Source: Streptomyces apocyni (GTDB lineage Bacteria; Actinomycetota; Actinomycetes; Streptomycetales; Streptomycetaceae). Taken from it: DNA of 51,508 nt. Where the stretch lies: the NCBI RefSeq assembly GCF_009739465.1, contig NZ_WHOM01000076.1:1-51508 (forward strand), written 5' to 3'. Of this stretch, positions 43,976 through 51,508 are shown piece by piece. Made by a program: the position numbers and the translations under genes. Position 1 is the stretch's first letter, and the number at the start of each line of letters is the position of its first letter. The notes beneath the pieces are model-generated. The model worked only from the letters and a program-made list of their open reading frames with translations, did no database searches and was not told the DNA's origin.

Positions 43976-44434
43976 TTAGGTAAGGAACGTCGGATCAGAA
44001 CGGCGCAGGAGCGGCGAGAGAACGAGCGCGGACCGGGTTCGCTCGACGAATGGTTCGCTAGCAATGCGTTCCAGGATCTGCTCGAAGTGCCTAGTGTCCG
44101 CCGCGAATACCTGGACGATAGCGTCCACGTCACCAGTGACCGTAGAGGCTGTCGCCACCTCCGGGTAGCGCGTGAGCGCACAGTGGATGACCTCCGGCGT
44201 AGTGCTGCGGCGGCAGAACAACTCGATGAGGCCCTCCGTCTTCCACCCGAGGAGCTCGGGGTTCATACGGACGGTGAAGCCATCGATAATGCCCCGCTCG
44301 CGCAGTCGGTCCACCCGACGCTTCACTGCTGGCGCGGAGCGGCCGATTTCCGCACCGATCTCGGCATAGGACCGACGTCCGTCCTCGGCAAGAGCCCGGA
44401 CTATGGCCTCGTCCAGAGGGTTCAGCATGTGCAT
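43976..44434 (-). CDS. Lrp/AsnC-family transcriptional regulator
   Basis: A 152-aa regulator with an N-terminal HTH (LNPLDEAIVRALAEDGRRSYAEIGAEIGRSAPAVKRRVDRLRERGII, about 3-50) and a C-terminal RAM/AsnC ligand domain (about 70-145: STVTGDVDAIVQVFAADTRHFEQILERI). It probably senses an amino acid. It lies 8 bases after the stop of the APC permease gene, so the two form an operon and probably share control. Start ATG 44434 or 44428; both lack a strong Shine-Dalgarno, consistent with coupling. Confidence 0.92.
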   Translation of the reverse strand: MHMLNPLDEAIVRALAEDGRRSYAEIGAEIGRSAPAVKRRVDRLRERGIIDGFTVRMNPELLGWKTEGLIELFCRRSTTPEVIHCALTRYPEVATASTVTGDVDAIVQVFAADTRHFEQILERIASEPFVERTRSALVLSPLLRRSDPTFLT

Positions 44435-44442
44435 CAGCGGTG

Positions 44443-45912
44443 TCACTTCGTGAGGTTGGTGAGCTGGGACCGGCGCAGGCCGTAGCTGAAGTAGAGCACG
44501 AGGCCCACCAACATCCAGATTCCGAAGACGGTCCAGGTCGCCGTGTCCAGGTCGACCATACGCCACACGCACAGAACGAAACCGACAGCGGGGAACAGGG
44601 GGAACAGGGGGGTGCGAAAGGTTCGCGGCATGTCGGGACGGGTCCGCCGCAGCACGATGACCGCGACATTGACCAAGGCGAAGGCACAGAGCGTGCCGAT
44701 GCTGGTCGCGTCGGCCAGCTGCCCCAGCGGGACCACGGAGGCGAGGGTGCCGCAGAACAGCGAGACAATGATGGTGTTCGCACGCAGCGCTCCGGTGCGC
44801 GGGTGGACCCTGGAGAAGACCTTCGGCACCAGGCCGTCCCTGGACATGGCAAAGAGGATCCGGGTCTGGCCGTAGAGGACAGTGAGCACCACGCTGGCGA
44901 TCGCGACCACCGCACCAGCGGACAGCAGTACGGCCCAGAAGGTCTGGCCGGAGGCGTCCTTCATGACACCCGCGAGCGCTGCCTCGGACCCCTCGAAGTC
45001 TTGCCACGGCATGGCTCCCACGGCCACCGCAGCAACGAGGCAGTACAGCGCCGTCACGATCAGGAGCGACAGCACGATGGCGCGCGGCATGTCCCGCCGC
45101 GGGTTCTTGGCCTCTTCGCCTGCGGTGGAGGCGGCATCGAATCCGATGTACGAGAAGAACAAGGTGGTCCCGGCGGCGCTGACCCCTGCTACTCCCAGAG
45201 GCATGAACGGGGTGTAGTTGCCAGCGCTGACGCCCTTGTAGGCCACGACACAGAACATCACCAGCGCTGCGATCTTGATGATGACCATGATGGTGTTGGC
45301 GCGTGCGCTCTCCCTCACGCCACCGAGCAGGAGCACCATCGCGAGCAGCACGACGAGGAGAGCGGGAAGGTTGACTATCCCACCGTCCCCCGGCGGTGCG
45401 GACAGCGCGTCGGGGATCGTGACACCGATCGTCCCGTCCAGCAGTTCATTGAGGTACTCGCCCCAGCCCACGGCTACGGCCGCGACCGACACCCCGTACT
45501 CCAGCAGCAGGCACCAGCCGCAGACCCAGGCGACGAGCTCGCCCATCGTCGCGTACGTATAGGAGTAGGAGGATCCCGACACCGGGACCGCACCGGCCAG
45601 TTCGGCATAGGACAGTGCAGAGAAAAGAGCCGTCACACCGGCGATGACGAAGGAGACGATGATGGCGGGCCCCGCCTCGGGGACGGCCTCGCCGAGCACA
45701 ACGAAGATCCCGGTACCCAGTGTGGCCCCAACGCTGATCATGGTCAGCTGCCACATACCAAGCGACCGGCGCAGCGAGCCGCCTTCGCCGTGACTGCTCT
45801 CGGCGATCAATCGCTCGACCGGCTTGCGCTGCATCAACCGCACACCGAGCGAGGGTGGTTGGAGATGTCCATTCCGCTTGACGGCTGGTGGCGGAGTGTC
45901 GTGTTCCAGCAT
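44443..45912 (-). CDS. APC-family amino acid permease
   Basis: A 489-aa transporter with about 12 membrane segments, of the cationic-amino-acid-transporter-like (YfnA/SLC7) group. TM1 carries the unwound motif VGATLGTGIFVVLGEA, TM6 FFSYIGFDAASTAGEEAKNP, both typical. It imports amino acids with protons. The start ATG 45912 has AAGGAG 9 bases upstream; codons further upstream to 46053 are unlikely. It is co-transcribed with an Lrp-type regulator, which probably responds to its substrate. Confidence 0.92.
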   Translation of the reverse strand: MLEHDTPPPAVKRNGHLQPPSLGVRLMQRKPVERLIAESSHGEGGSLRRSLGMWQLTMISVGATLGTGIFVVLGEAVPEAGPAIIVSFVIAGVTALFSALSYAELAGAVPVSGSSYSYTYATMGELVAWVCGWCLLLEYGVSVAAVAVGWGEYLNELLDGTIGVTIPDALSAPPGDGGIVNLPALLVVLLAMVLLLGGVRESARANTIMVIIKIAALVMFCVVAYKGVSAGNYTPFMPLGVAGVSAAGTTLFFSYIGFDAASTAGEEAKNPRRDMPRAIVLSLLIVTALYCLVAAVAVGAMPWQDFEGSEAALAGVMKDASGQTFWAVLLSAGAVVAIASVVLTVLYGQTRILFAMSRDGLVPKVFSRVHPRTGALRANTIIVSLFCGTLASVVPLGQLADATSIGTLCAFALVNVAVIVLRRTRPDMPRTFRTPLFPLFPAVGFVLCVWRMVDLDTATWTVFGIWMLVGLVLYFSYGLRRSQLTNLTK

Positions 45913-46086
45913 CAGAGGTGGCTCCTTGCTCGCGATGGCTTGGCGGCGGTGCCGACAGCCCGGATCAGGAAACCCGTGGGGGGCGGTGTCATGCACGTTC
46001 ACCACCACGGACCGCTGAGCCAGCGGTCCACGCCACTCCACGTACGACGCCAAATCCTATGCAGAGGCACGTCGCCTCCGTAATAC

Positions 46087-46112
46087 GTGATCATTTCAGT
46101 GGAGTGATGATT
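46087..46112. promoter_or_regulatory. Direct repeat upstream of the permease gene, candidate Lrp site
   Basis: GTGATCATT (46087-46095) and GTGATGATT (46104-46112) are spaced 17 bp apart in the AT-richer region about 175 bp before the permease start. Apart from this and the remnant at 46319-46399 I see nothing definite in 45913-46495. Confidence 0.3.
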
Positions 46113-46318
46113 CGTTGCGTCATAGGAGCAAAGGCCGGCAATCGTTGCGGACCCCACTGCAGTTCGCCCACTGACCGCAGCTTCTGACGTGCTGCCCACA
46201 CGCGGCGAACGCCCTAGGCGCGCGCCCCTAAGCCCCCTGACTGCAGCCCACTTGCCGGTAACGCACCCGCCGACGCCCGCCGAGAGCGATCAGCCCAAGG
46301 CCCTACAGATGTACTGGT

Positions 46319-46399
46319 CCCGACTACACCGGCCAATACCGCCACGACCTCCTCAACGGATTCGTCGCCGAGACCGGCCTCGCCCTCGTCCCGCCCTGA
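46319..46399 (+). pseudogene. C-terminal remnant of an unknown gene
   Basis: Twenty-six codons ending in TGA read PDYTGQYRHDLLNGFVAETG and onward, with Streptomyces-like codon bias; no start or upstream frame continues it. It looks like the tail of a protein lost by rearrangement. Confidence 0.4.
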
Positions 46400-46495
46400 C
46401 CGTCACCCCGTCACGCAACCCTCGGCTGCTCACGCATGTGGCTCGCGCGCCGCCGCCACGATCCTCTCCAGGGCCGAGGCGTGCCGCTGAAACGC

Positions 46496-46747
46496 CTACC
46501 GCCCGTGTGCGGTGAGCCTAAGGTGGGTGTGGCAGCCCGTGCGGTTCCGTGTTTTGCATACCTCGACATAGCCGGCGTCCGCCAAAGCGGCGACCTGCTT
46601 AGACAAGGCTGAGTCGCTGGTACCGACGGCGTCCCGTACGAAGCCGAACTCCACCCAGTCGGCCGGAGCCAGTAGCGCGGCGACCGTCGCGGTCTTCATC
46701 GCGGCATTGATCGTCGCCCGCTTGATCGATCTGCCGAACCCCTCCAT
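46496..46747 (-). CDS. Small winged-helix transcriptional regulator
   Basis: An 83-aa single-domain protein. LLAPADWVEFGFVRDAVGTSDSALSKQVAALADAGYVEVCKT matches the HTH_34/MarR-like winged helix used by small actinobacterial regulators. The wing (NRTGCHTHLRLTAHG) ends abruptly, about 15 residues short of relatives as I remember them, so the end may be truncated. The target is unknown. It stands alone between the permease operon and the GNAT/TPR pair. Confidence 0.7.
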   Translation of the reverse strand: MEGFGRSIKRATINAAMKTATVAALLAPADWVEFGFVRDAVGTSDSALSKQVAALADAGYVEVCKTRNRTGCHTHLRLTAHGR

Positions 46748-46916
46748 GGCCGCCGCGCCTGTCGCCGCCGTAGCAACGCTGGGCCACCTACGCGTCCCGC
46801 CCGATAGTCAAGCGGATCACCAGAGTGGACGGCCAGGGCTGATGGACCCGGATTTTGATGAATTCCTGCACGTTCAGACCCGGTTGTCACCGTCTTCGGC
46901 ACTTCCGAGACTCACC

Positions 46917-47483
46917 TCATGGAACGACTTTCTGCTGGCCCGCTTCCCACTCCACGTCGAGGGTCGAGTAGGTGATGGAGTCGCGCCAGGTGCCGCGTAC
47001 GTGGACGTGTTGGCGGATGCGCCCTTCCTCGGTCATGCCCGCGCGGAGCAGGGTCTTGTGGGAGGCGGTGTTGAGCGGGGCGCGGGCGGCCCACACACGG
47101 TGGAGGTCGAGGGTGTCGAAGGCGACGGCGCACACGGCGCGGACGGTTTCGGTGCCGTAGCCGACGCCCCAGGCGGCGGGGTGTAGGGCGAGGCCCATGG
47201 TGGCGGCCTGGGGTTGGTGGGGGTCGAGGGCGAGGCGGGCGTAGCCGATCAGGTGGTCGGTGTCGCGTTCGACGACGGCGAGGCAGTACTCGTCGCGGGG
47301 CGTGGCTGTGGCGGTGGTCATGGAGCGGGCGATGATCTGGCCGACCTGGTCGCGGGTGCGGGGCTCGAAGGAGAGGTGTTCGGTGGCCTCGGGGTTGCCG
47401 TAGATGGCGTGCACCGCGTCTACGTCGTCGATGGTGATTTCCCGCAGGAGCAGGCGCGGGCTGGTGTGCTCGACCGGGTACAT
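46917..47483 (-). CDS. RimJ/RimL-type GNAT acetyltransferase
   Basis: A 188-aa GNAT of the ribosomal-protein-acetylase subgroup: SPRLLLREITIDDVDAV N-terminus, MGLALHPAAWGVGYGTETVRAVCAVAF (acetyl-CoA loop WGVGYGTE) and APLNTASHKTLLRAGMTEEG. Substrates in this subgroup are protein N-termini, small metabolites or antibiotics. Start ATG 47483. It begins 11 bases after the stop of the XRE/TPR regulator gene on the same strand, so the two are probably co-transcribed. Confidence 0.9.
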   Translation of the reverse strand: MYPVEHTSPRLLLREITIDDVDAVHAIYGNPEATEHLSFEPRTRDQVGQIIARSMTTATATPRDEYCLAVVERDTDHLIGYARLALDPHQPQAATMGLALHPAAWGVGYGTETVRAVCAVAFDTLDLHRVWAARAPLNTASHKTLLRAGMTEEGRIRQHVHVRGTWRDSITYSTLDVEWEAGQQKVVP

Positions 47484-47494
47484 GGTTTCGGACC

Positions 47495-48865
47495 CTACCG
47501 GGGCAGGGCCGGGGTGGGGGTGGCGGTGAAGAGTTCCAGCTCGGCCCGCAGGTCCTTGGTCTGGGCCGCGTTGCGCAGGGGGCCGGTGGACAGGGCCGCG
47601 TGGACGCGTTGGGCGGAGACCATGACGCCGTGGTTGTGCTGGGCGGGCGGCAGGTCGAGGACTGGGCCGACCGCGTCGGCGGCGCCGTCGAGGTCTGAGC
47701 GGGCGATGCGGGCAAGGGCGAGGTTGGTGTGGGCGCCGGCCTGGTCGCCGAAGGCCCATTCGTCGGCGGGGGCGGTGGCGTAGGCGTGGACGGCTTCCTC
47801 GGCCGCGCGTTCGGTGTCCCGGGTGGTGTCGCCGAGGAGGACACGGGCCTCGGCGGTGTAGTACGCCTGGCGGGGCCGGGGGAAGGTGAGGATGCCGCCG
47901 ATGGCGTCGAGGTCGTCGCGGACGGTGGCGTCGCGGGCGTCGGTCGCTTGTAGCAGGGCGGTGCGCACTCCGTCGGCATCGCCGAGGACGGCGTGGGCGC
48001 GGGCCTCCTGGGCGGCGAGCCAGACGGCGACCGTTCCCGACGGGGCTGCGAGCAGGGCGGCGCCGCGTGCGGCGTAGGTGGCCGCGTCGTCGGGGCGACC
48101 GGCCCAGTAGGCGATGAGGGACTGCAGGCCGCGGACCCAGGCGCGCATGCCGTTGTGCCCGGCCTGGTCGGCGCAGACGTAGGCGGCGCGGGCCTGAGTC
48201 ATGGCGGACTTGGGGTCGGACAGGTCGTGGGACGCCTTGGCGAGCATGCCGGAGGTCATGGAGGCCCACAGGTGCAGGTCGACGGCCTGGGCTGGAGTGG
48301 GGCGGTCGGATTCGAGGAGGCGGAAGACGAGGTCCTGGATCTCGATGAGGTCGGCGAGGATGTCGTGGAGGGCGACGCGGGGGTACGCGGCGGCGATTCT
48401 GGTCACCTCGTCCCTGATGTGGTCGAGGGTCTCCGCCCCGACCGACGTGGATTCCGCTGTCACCGCGAACCGCAGTGCCCTGTTAGCCGCCATGGCTGCC
48501 TGCCTTCCCATCTCGTACGTGGTCGTGCTGTGCGGCGCACCGCTTGCCGCCCCGAGGGCGAGGTTCTCGTCCGGCGGTGTTCGCTGGGCGTGTGCGGTGA
48601 CCGGCAGCGGGTGCGGCCCCGGTGGCGCCAGGAGTTCGTCGACAGGGCGGTCGAAGAGGTGGGCCAGGATTCGGCGGGCGTCCGGGACCGGTTTGGTCTC
48701 GCCCAGATACCAGCGTTCATAGGTGCGTTCGGACGGGGCGAGAGTGGCGAGATGAGGTACGCCCTCGATCTCGGCCAGCTCTCTCGCGGCTTTCTCGAAC
48801 CGGCCCCGGAACGTCGGGTACTGCCAATTGCGTTGGGTGATGATCTGGTGGAGCAGTGTCCGCAT
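47495..48865 (-). CDS. XRE-like HTH plus TPR regulator
   Basis: A 456-aa protein. The N-terminal region (about 1-80, MRTLLHQIITQRNWQYPTF, then TYERWYLGETKPVPDARRILAHLFDRPVDELLAP) resembles the atypical HTH of Streptomyces regulators of this layout. Residues about 120-450 are TPR-like helical repeats (Ala-rich). Such regulators often sense peptides or small hormones, but nothing specific is visible. ATG 48865 is preferred; GTG 48871 is in frame. The upstream region contains a 20-bp direct repeat (48951-48970 and 49005-49024). Confidence 0.8.
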   Translation of the reverse strand: MRTLLHQIITQRNWQYPTFRGRFEKAARELAEIEGVPHLATLAPSERTYERWYLGETKPVPDARRILAHLFDRPVDELLAPPGPHPLPVTAHAQRTPPDENLALGAASGAPHSTTTYEMGRQAAMAANRALRFAVTAESTSVGAETLDHIRDEVTRIAAAYPRVALHDILADLIEIQDLVFRLLESDRPTPAQAVDLHLWASMTSGMLAKASHDLSDPKSAMTQARAAYVCADQAGHNGMRAWVRGLQSLIAYWAGRPDDAATYAARGAALLAAPSGTVAVWLAAQEARAHAVLGDADGVRTALLQATDARDATVRDDLDAIGGILTFPRPRQAYYTAEARVLLGDTTRDTERAAEEAVHAYATAPADEWAFGDQAGAHTNLALARIARSDLDGAADAVGPVLDLPPAQHNHGVMVSAQRVHAALSTGPLRNAAQTKDLRAELELFTATPTPALPR

Positions 48866-48950
48866 GGTGACCCCCAACCCGTCGCGGTGCGCTGGTACAG
48901 ACGCTAGAGCTCTCGCAGCCCCGGAACCCGTCATTCCTGCTGATCCAGCC

Positions 48951-49024
48951 GAACTTGACGGTCCGATGACGGGCCGATGACGCCACCCGTCACTCGCCGA
49001 TGCGGAACCTGACGGTCCGATGGC
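48951..49024. repeat. Two 20-bp direct repeats upstream of the XRE/TPR gene
   Basis: Copies at 48951-48970 (GAACTTGACGGTCCGATGAC) and 49005-49024 match at 18 of 20 bases, with 34 bp between them. They lie in the divergent region between the XRE/TPR gene and the small-gene operon: possible operators, or promoter duplications since TTGACG resembles a -35 box. Confidence 0.6.
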
Positions 49025-49119
49025 GGTAGAGATGCGCCCCGGCCGCCGCGACTCTCTTACTCATCGTTACCGAACCTCGCAGCCCGAACACCCTCAATAG
49101 AGCAGGGAGTTCCTCCGCC

Positions 49120-49206
49120 ATGACCAGCACGACCACAAACGCAACCGCGCCCACCGGCCAGACACGACCGGACCTGGCCCCGCATCCCCGAGGCAGGCGG
49201 CCATGA
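49120..49206 (+). CDS. Leader-size peptide, coupled to the DUF6415 gene
   Basis: A 28-codon frame starting at ATG 49120 (MTSTTTNATAPTGQTRPD...) has GGGAG about 10 bases upstream. Its TGA overlaps the next ATG (ATGA), so it may be a real microprotein or a leader peptide that sets translation of the DUF6415 gene. Thr/Pro-rich; no homologue is recognised. Confidence 0.45.
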   Translation: MTSTTTNATAPTGQTRPDLAPHPRGRRP

Positions 49207-49541
49207 CGACGTCGCCGATCCAGGACGTGGCGTCCGCACTGATCCTTGCCGAGCACCGCCCCACAGGCGAGCCCGCCAACCAGCTCCGCACACGCCTCCG
49301 CAGCCGCATCAGGCACGTCATCGAACCCGCCGCCCGCTACGCGGAGGCGATGCCGGACGGACGCGCACGCGACATCGCCACGGACACCGTGCGCTACGCC
49401 CGCCGCCTCAGCACCAGAACCGAGTTTCGCGATCCCGCCGCAGAGCTTCGCCTGCTCGCCAAGTCGCTGGAGACCCTTTCCCGTTACGCCGCTGCGGCGG
49501 ACGCGCCCGACGATGCCAAGCACCAGAGGGCCGCGGAGTGA
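49203..49541 (+). CDS. DUF6415-family protein
   Basis: A 112-aa mainly helical protein of a family common in Streptomyces accessory regions: EHRPTGEPANQLRTRLRSRIRHVIEP and DTVRYARRL are its typical segments. The family function is unknown. Translation is coupled at both ends: ATGA overlap with the preceding microORF and GTGA overlap with the following small gene. Confidence 0.75.
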   Translation: MTTSPIQDVASALILAEHRPTGEPANQLRTRLRSRIRHVIEPAARYAEAMPDGRARDIATDTVRYARRLSTRTEFRDPAAELRLLAKSLETLSRYAAAADAPDDAKHQRAAE

Positions 49542-49726
49542 GTGAGGTACGGAAACCGAGGCTGCTGGTCCGTACGCCCGGCGCCACCCTCCGCGCCCAA
49601 AAGCCACCGGACACGGTCGCGTGGGTGGTACCGCCCGGGTTACCGCCCCGTCTCCAGGCCGGGACCGCGCACCCCACCCCGTCAGACGTCGAGACGGAGG
49701 AGGCACCGCGACGCGGCAGCGCATAG
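49538..49726 (+). CDS. Small hypothetical protein
   Basis: The 62-aa product MSEVRKPRLLVRTPGATLRAQ... is basic and proline-rich. GTG 49538 overlaps the DUF6415 stop by 4 bp. Unknown function. After it, a short frame (about 49711-49797) reads RQRIAVALYALSCAATVATL and onward, like a tiny membrane peptide, but lacks an ATG/GTG start: GGAGGAGG sits before an ACG. Confidence 0.5.
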   Translation: MSEVRKPRLLVRTPGATLRAQKPPDTVAWVVPPGLPPRLQAGTAHPTPSDVETEEAPRRGSA

Positions 49727-49825
49727 CCGTCGCGCTCTACGCGCTGTCGTGCGCCGCGACTGTCGCCACCCTCGTGTGGACGGCTGAACACCCCTGACTC
49801 TCGTCCACGCACCGCTCGCCCCCCC

Positions 49826-50522
49826 CCTGTAAGCGGCCCCCTGCTGTGGACAGCGGAGCGGGAACAGCGCTGGCGCGAGACGGGCAAGGTCCCCGGCCCG
49901 GTCATGGTCTGGACGCCCGCACAGTTCGGCGCCTTCCTCGATGCCGCCGAGGGCGATCGGCTGTATGCCTTCTTCCACCTCTCCGGCACCCGTGGCCTAC
50001 GACGCGGTGAGGCAGTCGGCCAGGGCTGGGCCGACGTCGACCTGGCCGCCGGGCTGATCACACCCTCCAAGGAGATCGTGGTCGACGGCTGGGACCCCTA
50101 TGAGTCGGCCCCCAAGACCGATGGCAGCGCCAGCACCATCGCTCTCGACAGCCTGAACGTGGCCGCCCTGCGCGAACACCGAGAGCGTCAGCTCAAAGAG
50201 AAGGAACGCTGGGGAGCGGCTTGGAAAGACACCGGCAAGATATTCACGCAGGAGGACGGAGCCTGGCTCCACCCCGAGACGGTCTCAGAGACCTTCCGCC
50301 GCATCCTTGCGCACACGAACCTGCCGCCCATCACCCTGCGGGATCTGCGCCACGTCGCCGCCACGCTGCCCCACGGCGGAGGCGGAGGCCTCCATACGGT
50401 CAAGGAGACGCTGCGGCACTCCACGATCACTCTGACCTCGGACACATACACCAGCCTGCTCCCCAAAGTGGACAAGGCGGCAGCCGAAGCCGCCGCCAAG
50501 CTCGTCCCCCGGTCCCGGCTAG
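49826..50522 (+). pseudogene. Tyrosine recombinase (phage-type integrase), truncated at both ends
   Basis: The frame begins inside the protein (LLWTAEREQRWRETGKVPGP), so the N-terminal core-binding part is lost. The catalytic domain keeps the first Arg (GLRRGEAV), RHVAAT, LRHSTITL and the tyrosine DTYTSLLP. The box II His (usually HDLRH) has become Arg (RDLRH), and a Gly stretch (HGGGGG) replaces the usual linker. Coding stops being integrase-like at 50519-50522, where an IS element starts. Both the missing parts and the His change argue that it is inactive. It was probably the integrase of the island bounded by the tRNA-Lys fragment. Confidence 0.85.
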
Positions 50523-51110
50523 GGGGCTTCTGGTGGCTCTTGGACGGTGTCGCGGAGCCAGATGACGATGGCGGTGACGGTCAGGGTGCCGTTGAAGATG
50601 TAGTCGCGTTTGTCGTAGCGGGTGGCCACCGCGCGGAACTGCTTCCACTTGTTCACGCACCGCTCGACCGCGTTGCGACGGCGGTACTGGGCTTTGTCGA
50701 AGGCCGGGGGCCGGCCACCGGCCTGTCCCCGGTGCTTGCGGTGGGCCCGCTGGTCATCGGGCTGAGCGATGGTGGCCTTGATCCCGCGCCGCCGCAGGTA
50801 GGCGCGGTTGTCCCGGCTGGAGTACGCCTTGTCGCCGCGCACCCGGTCCGGTCGGCTGCGTGGTCGGCCCGTGCCGCGGCGCCGGATGCGCAAGCCGTCC
50901 AGCACCGGGGCGAACATCGGGCTGTCACCTCGCTGACCGGGCGAGGTCAGCCAGTGCAGCGGGCGGGCCCGGTCGTCGGACAGCAGATGAACCTTGCTGG
51001 TCAGCCCGCCCCGTGAGCGCCCCAACGCCTCGCGCCCATCCGCTTCCTCACGGGTCCCGCCCCCTTTTGCGGGTAGTCGGCCGGGGGCTTGCGAGGCGCC
51101 CCGGCCGCGT
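50519..51110 (-). CDS. IS5-family transposase, C-terminal frame (orfB)
   Basis: This frame continues the transposase after a frameshift: GRSRGGLTSKVHLLSDD, then VRGDKAYSSRDNRAYLRRRGI with the second catalytic Asp, and RRNAVERCVNKWKQFRAVATRYDKR with the catalytic Glu. The frame is open upstream to 51154; homology begins about 51055. Its TAG stop (50519-50521) lies within the CTAG target site rather than in the element itself. Expression depends on ribosomal slippage from orfA. Confidence 0.85.
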
Positions 51111-51508
51111 GCTGATGCGCCCGGCAGGACGTCGAGTCGATGTTCACGGCCCATTCCCGCCGGTCCGCCTTGCGGGCAAGCGCCCCGTCCGGGTCTGCGG
51201 CGTCCGCCTCGATCTGTAACTCGCGCAGGACAGCCTTCCAGGTGCCGTCGGCCGACCAGCGACGATGACGCTCATAGACGGTCTGCCAGGGGCCGTACCG
51301 TTCTGGCAGGTCAGGCCAGGGCACCCCGGTCCGGGCCCGGAACAACACCCCGTTGATCACCTTGCGGTGATCCGCCCACTGCCCGCCCGGCTTGCCGTTA
51401 CCGGGCAGGAGAGGTTCGATCTTCCGCCACTGCGCGTCCGTGAGCTCGTGTCGCCGCACCATACGGGCGTCCTGCCCGGACAACTACGAGATCCACCCAG
51501 CCCACCAA
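50523..51508. mobile_element. IS5-family (IS427-like) insertion sequence, right end cut by the window
   Basis: The element carries a two-frame DDE transposase on the minus strand and has interrupted the integrase gene. The left end, GGGGGCTTCTGGTGG, directly follows CTAG (50519-50522), the target favoured by this group. A similar GGTGGGCTGGGTGG appears on the minus strand at the extreme right, so the right terminus is at or just beyond 51508. Confidence 0.75.
51001..51462 (-). CDS. IS5-family transposase, N-terminal frame (orfA)
   Basis: The frame encodes the DNA-binding N-terminus (MVRRHELTDAQWRKIEPLLP, DUF4096-like) and the first catalytic Asp in REWAVNIDSTSCRAHQ. Around 51058-51068 the minus strand reads AAAAGGGGG, a slippery run at which a shift joins orfB, giving a protein of about 310 aa. 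Without the shift translation ends at 51001. Start ATG 51462; the frame is open to 51483. Confidence 0.87.
   Translation of the reverse strand: MVRRHELTDAQWRKIEPLLPGNGKPGGQWADHRKVINGVLFRARTGVPWPDLPERYGPWQTVYERHRRWSADGTWKAVLRELQIEADAADPDGALARKADRREWAVNIDSTSCRAHQHAAGAPRKPPADYPQKGAGPVRKRMGARRWGAHGAG

Overview
The window is high-GC actinobacterial DNA and almost certainly a Streptomyces chromosome. Codon third positions are strongly G/C, GTG starts are common, and several Streptomyces-specific families appear: AtrA-type TetR, a SARP/NB-ARC/TPR giant regulator, SpoIIE-type phosphatases, DUF6415 and DUF6461. The left edge carries what I recognise as the promoter/leader of a Streptomyces rRNA operon transcribed out of the window. 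From memory, the order from about 0.4 to 19 kb matches the S. coelicolor SCO4122 to SCO4108 neighbourhood; this needs a search to confirm.

Region 1 (0.3-19.4 kb, conserved core) holds MarR and MFS exporter genes, a PAS/PP2C/HATPase phosphatase, a type-II NADH dehydrogenase-like flavoprotein divergent from atrA, and a membrane-anchored ECF sigma factor fused to a zinc finger and an NPCBM domain. It continues with a secreted protein, lhgO, a sporulation-associated TPR regulator, an asparagine-synthetase-like protein with an altered ATP loop, trmB (probably leaderless), a PrsW-family membrane protease and an M23 peptidase. The M23 gene sits directly behind a ydaO-type c-di-AMP riboswitch.

Region 2 (19.4-38.6 kb, semi-conserved accessory) holds a membrane PP2C phosphatase, initiator tRNA-Met with its terminator, an SLC13 transporter, and two GlxA/AraC regulators, each divergent from a small enzyme or cupin gene. 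It also has a SARP regulator, an imine-reductase-like enzyme, a spermidine-synthase-like protein, a PadR/HAAS pair, a small membrane-protein operon next to a DUF6461 gene, a Ser/Thr kinase with a PQQ-type beta-propeller, and a collapsed LuxR response regulator. Perfect 15-nt in-frame tandem repeats recur here.

Region 3 (38.76 kb to the right edge) looks like a genomic island. Its left boundary is a 45-nt 3' fragment of a tRNA-Lys(UUU) gene, which resembles an att site. Near the right edge lie a decayed tyrosine integrase and an IS5-type element inserted into it. The cargo includes a five-gene operon of locally lower GC: a small secreted precursor, DUF5819 (SdpA-like), HTTM (SdpB-like), a membrane serine hydrolase and a DCC thiol oxidoreductase. 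I read it as a divergent SDP/cannibalism-toxin-like peptide system, and it is the best candidate for an undescribed system. The rest of the island is an Lrp/APC permease operon, a GNAT plus XRE/TPR regulator pair, and a string of overlapping very small genes including DUF6415.
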